In this document: positions 22,501 to 31,500 of the stretch, in pieces
Position numbering within the stretch: position 1 is the stretch's first letter
How the letters are laid out: every line of letters begins with the position of its first letter
Assembly: GCF_000172155.1 (NCBI RefSeq)
Contig: NZ_ABIZ01000001.1
Span: forward strand, 5,737,105-5,801,104
Direction: 5' to 3'
From: Verrucomicrobium spinosum DSM 4136 = JCM 18804
GTDB taxonomy: Bacteria > Verrucomicrobiota > Verrucomicrobiia > Verrucomicrobiales > Verrucomicrobiaceae
Length of the DNA: 64,000 nt
Position numbers and translations under genes: made by a program
The notes under the pieces: model-generated
Databases searched by the model: none
Told to the model about the DNA's origin: nothing
What the model saw: only the letters and a program-made list of their open reading frames with translations

Positions 22501-25500
22501 CGTACCCAGGGTGAACAAACGGTCTGTCGTTGCGCCTGCTCCGGTATACTGAAGCACCCCGCCATCAAGGACCAAGCTCGCCGCATTGGTGGTTGCGCTG
22601 GTCGAATCACCGCGTCCGATCGAGCTGTTTTGCCCAATGTTTGCCAACGACGATACGGACAGAACGCTCGTGCTGAACGCAGACCCGGAGTTGGCACCAC
22701 CGCCCGTGACAGTCGTCACGCCCGTGTAACTGCTGTTCACGTTGGTAAGAACCAGCGTACCGCCCCCTGTCGTGGTATTTGCGGTGGTCTTGGTGAAGCT
22801 CAGTTTCCCTGTTCCGTCCTGGAGAAGACCGGCAAACGTGGACGAAACCACCGTTCCGATGGCACTGTCGGTGTTGATGGAGCTGAACGTTGAACCGGAC
22901 AACAATGAGGAATTGATGACAGCATTCGCATTGGTTGACGAGAGATTGGTCACGGCGAGACTTGCGATTCCCAACTGCAAAGTTCCGCCATTGAACGTGA
23001 ACGTAGTGCCGAAATTGCTCGTAACCGCACCAGCGGCATCAAATCGCACGACACCGTCATTCAATACAGTACCACCTGTGTAGGTGTTCGCGCCGGTGAG
23101 CACGAGCGTTCCAGTACCGGACTTGACCAACGTCACAGCTCCGGCCCCTGCATTGTTGGCAATCGCCGAGCCAATGGTGAGTGCCTGGGAGGAATACTGA
23201 TGGATGAACAAGTTGGACGCACCGGTGGTATTGGCAGTGAGAGTGCCGCCATTGATGCTTCCCGCCCCTGTTCCCGTCACCAGGAGGCCGCCAGAATTGA
23301 CCGCCAGGGTATTTCCAGCGCCAATGTTCAAGGCTGTAGCCGCTGCCAGGGTCAAGTTGAGGGAATTGATCGTACGTCCCGCAGTGAGGGTCGTGTCAGC
23401 GGTCACTTTGACGTTGTTGGTTGCAGCCCAAGTATTCTCAGCCGTTGTGGTGTAGGTCTGCAGGGCACGGACGGAACCTGCAGTTGCCGTCGTGTCATAG
23501 GTGGCAAAATCAGTCCCGTTGACAGTGGCCCATCCGCCCATGATGCCATTGGTGACCGTCGGTGCAGTGGAGAGCACAATCCGGTTACGAGTGCTGTCCC
23601 CTAATCCGACCCCAGAGAAGTTCGCTGTTGCGGTAGCCCCTCGCGTTCCCAAACCGCCTGTGAATGTCAGGGTGCTCGTCTGCCCCGATTCAGCCTGGGT
23701 GGTAGACACTTGAGCGGATCCAGCCGAGAGTACGAGTTGACCAAGCGTCTCAGTGTAGTTCACCAGCCCACCATTATTGGTGAACTGGAACGCCCCACTA
23801 CCCGTGAAGGTCAGGGCCGCGGCATCGCCGATCCGGTTCACTCCAGTGGCAGCGAACGTATTGGCGATCTGCACCACCGCTCCCCCTGTGATGGTCAGAC
23901 CAGAACTGGTGCTGATGGATCCCACCGCACCCTCGATGCGCAACACACCGTTGGCGACAGTGGTCAATCCAGTATAGGTATTGGCACCTTGCAGGGTCAC
24001 CGTACCACTGCCGTCCTTGGTCAAGGTTGTCCCCGTAATCGCAGTACCTGCACCCGTGGAGTTGAGGTTCGTTGCGATAGCAGCTTGCACAACGATGTTA
24101 CCAGCCCCACCCAGAGTCAGGTTGTTGCCCGTAGTGCCGGCATTTGTGACCTGCTGAGTAAGTGTGAGAGTACCCGCATCCGAATTGATGCGGGATGCCG
24201 CGTTGAGGAAGATCTGCCCCGACCACGTATTGTTGCCACTCACGTTGCGAAGACCGCCACCGTTGACGATACCCGTGCCCGAGAGTACCAGGGATTCATC
24301 ACCCACCGAAATGTTGCCAGCGAGTTCCAACGCGGCACCCGAAGCCACAATGGTGATCGGCCCCCCGGAAATGTATGCTGTGCCGAAAGTCGCTGTATCA
24401 CGTCCGAGACCGGTCAAGCCTAGCGCATTGCTGTGTTGAATACGCAACGCGCCCGCGCTGATGGTCATCAGCCCTTCGAAGTCCGTGTTGTTGCCGGACA
24501 ACACCAAAGTGCCCAACCCGTTCTTGGTGAGGTTGGCACCTTCAAGCAGGCCACCGAAGGTGAGGGTGGTGTTCGTGTTGGTAGTGATGGTATTGGTACC
24601 AGCATTCACCCCAGCGACAATCGTGCGGTCGCTTGCGATAGTTAGGTCCGCAGTGGACTGGAAGGTGCCCCCGTTGATCACCAGTCGATTTCCATTGGCA
24701 CCGAGCGCTGCATTCGAGCCAACCCGCAGGGTGCCTGCAGCAACCGTGATGTCGCCAGAAAGGCCGCTATTGTTGCCAGACAGTAGTAGCACCCCTGCTC
24801 CAGACTTAACAAATCCTGCGGTCCCCGTAATCGGACCGCCGAACACAACCATCCCCGAGGTCAACAACGGCCCGCTTGAGATGAAGGTATTGGCCACATT
24901 GAGATTCCAAGTATTGGAGCCCAACGCGATACTGCCCGTAAAGACCATGCCACCACCGGCACCGATGTTCGCGCTACCAATGGTCACATCATTGTTAATG
25001 GTGATGTTGTTGGTAAAAGTACGACCCGTGCTGTCGAAGTTTTGAATGGCACCGCCGTTCAGGATGATGTTGGCCGCACCCCACGTGCTGGCCTTGGATC
25101 CCCCGTAAGCTCCAAGGGCACCGCCATTAACGACGATGGTGTCCGTCACAACGGACTTCCAAGTGCCCAGCAAGCCCTGGTTTACCGTAAGGGCTCCCGT
25201 GAACGTATTCGTCCCGGCCAGCACCAGCGTGCCCGCCCCAGATTTGGTCACAGCCACCGCGCCCAGCCCGTTGTTGACGATGGAGGATCCGATGGTGAAC
25301 ACATTCGAGGTAGCCGTACTATTATTGATAAGCAACTCCCCTGCCGCGTCTGCCCCGGTACCCGCAGTGAGATTTCCTCCGAAAATTCCGCCGCTGGCCA
25401 CCGTGCCACTCACCAGGATACCGTTCCGCAACCGCAAGGTAGAACCTGCTCCCAAGGAAACACTGCCCACCGGAATGGCAGCAGCATTGGGCTTGAGGTT

Positions 25501-28500
25501 CAACGTGGAGATTTCTGTCACCCCGGCGTTCGACACGGCAACAATGCCTTCCATTTTGACGTGGTCAGCGCCGGTCCAAGTGCCGGCATTGCCGGAGGTC
25601 ACGTAGTCGGATCCGGTCATGGCAGTGACTCCCTGAACCGAATCATACTTTGCAAACTCAGTTCCGTTCACGGTTGCCCAAGCACCAATGAATCCTGCTG
25701 CCTGGTCGGTCACCCGGATTCTGTTGGTGGCATCAAGCCCCAGACCGACCCCAGTAAAATTCACCGTGCCGGCCCCCGTTCTCGCGAGTGACGAAAAGGT
25801 GAGGGTGCTGGTGCCCAGCGTGTTTTGGGTGGAGTTAATCGTATTCGCACCGCGATTCACGTTCACGGTTCCCGTGGTTTCCGTGAAGGAGGCTGCCCCA
25901 GCGGTGTTGTTGAAGCTGAAGGTCCCGCCATTCATTGTGACGGCGGCACTGTCGCCAATCCGGTCACCATTGTTGGCAGCAGCCGTATTTTGCAGCTCAA
26001 GGATGCCGTTGGATACCACCGTCAGTCCCGAGGAGCTGGCAACCGAGCCTGCAGTTCCAGAAACACGTAATGTCCCGGCGCGCACAATCGTCGCTCCGGT
26101 GTAGGTGTTGTTACCGGCCAGCACAAGCACCCCAGTATTGAGCTTGGTCAGAGCCAAGCCAGAGGCAGACTGCCCAATGGCAGAGTTGATGGTGGAGGTC
26201 ACACCAGAACTGACACCGATAGCTGAGTTGGATGCCAGCGTGATTGGACCGTTAAAGGTTGCGGCAGCCGTGACGACCAGAGAGCCACCGTAGGCCCCCT
26301 GAGCGCCAATTGAGGAATCCCCGACGCCATTGAGAGTGATATACTCAGAGATGGTACTTGCTCCGGTGACGACCATTTCAGCACCATTGAGAACCTTGAC
26401 CCCTGAATTGGGGCCCACCGCACCTAGGACGAGACCGTTGGTGCCCCCGACGGACAGGCGCCCTTTGGCCACCGTGATCTCGCTGGTATAGTTATAAGTC
26501 GTCGTAGCAAGGGTGAAGGTGCCATAGCCCGTCTTCAAAATATTTCCGGAACCAGAGATCTGGTTTCCGTCGTCGATGTTGAAGTTGCTGCTGCCGGCGA
26601 CCTTGAACTCAGCTCCGCCTGCGCCCACTACGATGGACTTGACACTCGTGACGTTCCAATTGGAGAAAACCAGAAGACCGGCACCATTTTGCACAGTAAT
26701 GACACGAGAGGCCGTGCTGCCGATACCCGACGAATCGGCACTGTTGCCGTTGCTTCCCAATGCAAGGAAACCCTGATTGACTAAAATATTGCCGGTGAAA
26801 GTGCTGTTTGCGTTGCCAGTCAGCGACAAGGTGCCTGCCCCATCCTTCACGAACCCCCCCGTACCAGTCAGCGCGCCCGTCAGCGACGTGACGCCGTTGT
26901 TCACGGTAATCGTGCGCAGGTCGCTTCCGGTGTTAATGACACCTGCCAGGATCAAGTTCCCCGTGTTGCCCGCTTCACCAAAGGAGCCAGTGGCCGTTAA
27001 ATCAACGGCATTCAACAGAGTCCGAGTTCCGGCACCATCCGAGGCAAGCACTCCACCAGCCATGGTCAGCTTCCCAGAGCCCAAAGCAAAATCGTTACCG
27101 ACAAGCAAGCTGCCACCGCTCAGGAGGGTGCCGCCTGTGTAGCTGTTGATATTGGTCAATCGAAGCTTCCCGTTCCCGCTCTTCTGAAGCGTTCCTGCGA
27201 AGTTGGTATCGTTGAGAGCATTGTTGGAAATGACAGCCGAGATAGTCAGGGTACCGCTGTTCACTGTGACGGGAAGGGTTGTGGCAACCGTTCCATCTCC
27301 AATCTTCAAAAAGGGAACAGAGATGATGTGGTCGGCATCCGCAGACACAATACCTGTTTTGACGGCAAGCGAGTTGGCACCACTTCCGGTAACGTCCAGA
27401 ATGGTCGAACCGCCAAGAGCCAAGGTATTGAGCTTCCGGTAGGCAGATGATGTCGGATTGTTGTCCAGATTGATATCTGTGCCCACAATCGGCGCGGCAT
27501 TCACTGTGTAGTCAAGCCAAGTCGATTCCCCGGTGGACACTGCGGTGGAAAGCGCACGCACTGAGAAGTTCCCGCCGCCGATGTCAGCGTACTCAGCAAA
27601 GGCACCACCAATCGTCGCCCAGCCACCGATCAGACCCGTGAAAGACGAATTGCCCTGAATAGCATTGAACACGATCCGATTCCGAGTGCTGTCCCCCAGG
27701 TTAAAGTCGGCAAAGTTCACGGTTGCGCTCCCGGATCGAACCAGATTGGCGAACGTAAGGGTGCTAGTCTGACCTGTCGCAGCTTCCGAGGTGGCGATTT
27801 CCGTGTGCCCGCCTGAAAGTGTCAGAACTCCGAGAGTCTCGGAATAATTGGTCCCGGCTGCACTATCGTGAGTGAAGGAGATGGCACCGGAATTGACGAC
27901 GTTCACCGCCGTTGAATTGCTAACCCGGTCGGTATTGTTTGAGGCGCTGGTGTTCGCCATTTTAAGGGAACCGCCTGCCAGTTCAAGGCTGGCCACGTTG
28001 GTCATGGTGGCCCCACCCGACAATTGGAAGGTCACATCCCCAGCAGTGGTCAGCGCGAAACCGCCTCCTGTCACTCCCCCTGTAAGAAGCAAGGCTCCTG
28101 ATGTACTGCGAATGCTGCTGGCACTGGTCAGAGTGACGGCACCTGCGTAGCTGTTGCTGCCAACCATGTTACGAAGGGCTCCTTGACCGCCCACGCCGGA
28201 TCCACTGAGGCTCAGTGATTCCGCGCCAATGGAAATTCCATTCACAAGCTCTAAAGTCGCACCGGATGAAATCAATGTCCCCCCAGCAGTCGAGCCGAGC
28301 GCCCCAGCACTCCCAACCCGAAGGACTCCTAGATAAACGTTCGTGGTTCCGGAATAGGTGTTGGCCCCGCCAATGTACAGGGTGCCGTTTCCAGTTTTGA
28401 ACATCGAATCCGCCCCGATTCCGTTGTCAGCAATCACCCCTGAATACTCCATCGTTTGCCCAGCCGTCACGACTTCAAAGACACCACCTCCAGATCCAGT

Positions 28501-31500
28501 GGCAGATCCGAGCACTATGCCTCGATTGGAGTGAATAGTCGTGTTTCCGGAAGCGCTCAGGATTCCGTTGTTGAGCACGATATTGTCAGAAACAACCGTT
28601 GCGGGTGCACTACCGAGTGAACTGTCTAGGGCAATGCGAAGAGTCCCCCCAAGCACCTGAAGCGCCTTTGACCCGGTCAGGTCAAAGGTGTTGTTGTTGT
28701 TGGCTGTTAAAGCGAGAATGCCGTTGCCGGTTTTGGTAAGGGTTCCTGAGCCAGTGATGATCCCGGAGAAAGTCTGCACGTTAGTGGTCGGCGAAGTGTT
28801 GACCTCAATAGTGCGATTGATCCCGCCTCCCCAATTGACCGTGCCGGAATAGGTCGTAGCCCCTTCATTGTACTGGCCGAACGTGATATTGGTAGCCGCA
28901 GAACCCAGCACGATGGCATTGGCAATAGTGCGACCATCGCTCGACACTACGGTGTTGTTACCACTGATGGTGAACGCACCCGTTCCCAAAGCGGCGTTGT
29001 TGGAAGCCAGGCGCAAACCACCCGCTTGCAAATCCACGCCACCCGTGAAGGTGTTCGCCCCGCCAAGCTGGAGGATGCCCGCACCCGTCTTGATGATTTG
29101 AGAATCACCGCCGATAATAGCAGAAACAGAAAGCGTAGCGCTGGTTTGGCTCGCCAACTTTCCATCGATCTCGATGGCACCGATATTGAAGGTTTTCGCT
29201 CCTCCAAGAAGACTCAGCGTGCCAGTGAGGCTCGACGTCGACGCCACATTCGAACTCGTGGCAGTCACAGCATTCGAAGCGGTCAAAGTGAGAGTGCCCC
29301 CCGTAGTCACCGTCGGATTCGATGTCCCCCCAATATTGTTGAACGTCAGGCTGGTGAGAGAATTGTTGCCGGCCAGCGTCAAGGTTGAACCGCCGTTAAG
29401 GGTGATGGCTTGGCTCGCAATCGTGCCATTGATCTGCCGCACAACGCCGTTGTTAATGATCAACCCGCCGCCCGGCAGGTTACCTGCGGCACCACCGGAG
29501 ATACCGATATCCAACTGCTGCTGGTTAACCACTGTCCCACCGGAATAGTTGTTCGTGTCATTGGCCAGCACAACCACTGGTGTGCCAGACGAAGTTCCTT
29601 GGTTGCCGCCCCAGTAGATCACACGCAAAGGCTGGCCCGCGTTGTCAACGATCCGTGAGTTAATCGTCAAGGCGTTGGCCACCGTGGTGGTGTAGTAATA
29701 AAGGTACAGATCAACGGGAGACGTCGGCGCAGCACCACCCGCAGTGATGACGCCTTGAACACTGGACGTGCCGATCGAAGCGGTTCCTGCGGCATTGGTC
29801 CCCGTAATGTTCTGAATGATGAGTCCCCCACCTGCCAGATTCAGCACATCAGTGGCGGCGGCGAAGGTGAGATTGACATTCGTCCCTGTGGTAGTGGTCC
29901 CAGATGGAGCCACGTTACCGACGTTCAGCGTGTTGACTGTCAAGCCACCCGATGCAATCTGCACTGCGGTTGAGTTGTTGGTGACGACTCTCACGTTCGA
30001 CGTGGCCGTTCCCGTTACTGGGGTAGCAGGATTGGTTAAAGTAGACGTATACCCCGCATAGCCCGTGGTGGACAAAGCTCCGACGCCCAAGCCATCAATA
30101 TAGCTGGCATACTCAACACTCGTGGTGTTGAAATAGCCGCTGTTGGCGACCGCCCAAGCCCCCATGATGTTGTTGGTCAACATGCCGCTGTTGTAGCCGT
30201 TGATAACAATGTTTTCCTGGTTCCCGCTGATGGTCCCCATCTGACCCGCACTCGTGTTGGTGTAGTTCTGGGAAAATGTCAGGGTGGAGCCGGTGGAAGC
30301 GTCGCGGACAAGCCCGCCAACACGCAGAATTCCCGTTTGTGGCGGATATTGGCCACCGTTGTTTCCCGTTGACGCGCTAATCGTATTCGCACCGATACCC
30401 AAGGTAACCACCCCGACCGTCTCAGAGGACAAGGCACCCGCACGACCAAAGAGGGAGAGCGTGCCACCATTCAAGGTGATCCCCGCACTGTCGTTCAGCC
30501 GATTGAGATTGTCGGAAAGGTTGCTGTTATCCAGCAATAGAGTCCCGAAGTTTACGGTCACGGAGGAAGTGTTGGCCAGGGCTCCATCGTCCCGAACACG
30601 CAATGTGCCGCCGGTGACAACAGTGGCGCCCGTATAATTGTTCGCCGTCGTGAGGAACAGAGTGTTCCCCCCAGCCTTCACGAGGGAAACGCTGTCCGTG
30701 ATCAGCCCAGAGAAAACCCCATCAACACCTGACGCGTTCTGCGTCACAAGCATACTGCCTGCACTACCCTTGATGGTGCCACCCGCGCCTGGGAGCGCAG
30801 TGCCCACGGAGTTGAGAGTGGCCACCCATTGCACATTCCCATTCAGGTCCAGGGTGGAACCCTGGTTGACGTTCATCGTCTGGTTTTGAAGAATCGTATT
30901 GATGCCAGCATTCAGAACCAAGGTGCCTTCGTCGAGGTTGGTCGTACTGGAGTAAGACTGCTTAAGCCCCAGGATCATCGTTCCACCAAGAGCCTTTACA
31001 AAACCGTTGGAGCCAGTCATCAGAGACTGGAAGTTCAAGGTGGAACCTGCCGCCACCTGGAAAATTCCAGTATTGCCCCCCATCGCCAGCGAAGTCAGCT
31101 GAATGGTGTTGTTCCCTCCATTCACCAGCACTGCCCCCGTCGTCAAGGTAAGCACACCCGAGCCGAGTCCACCTAGGGTGAGATTGTTTCCGCTCACCGC
31201 TACCGCATTCAGGGTGCGGGAGGCGCCCAGGAAGCTGTTGCCAGAGACTTTCAACGTGGCCGTATCCACTGCCGCATTGAGATTGTTGGTGGTATTGTAC
31301 CCCGTGTAAGCTTCCACCCCGTTCGCCGTGTAAGTGGCGAAGTCCGTTCCGCCATTAATGGTGAACCTTTGGACAATTCCGTTCACAGGAGTCACCCCAG
31401 ATGCAAAGAAGACCTTGTTGGTCGATCCCAGCCCTGCAGCATTGATGTTCAACATACCACCGGTGTTGTTAATCGTGAGGCCTGTGAAATTTAATGTACC

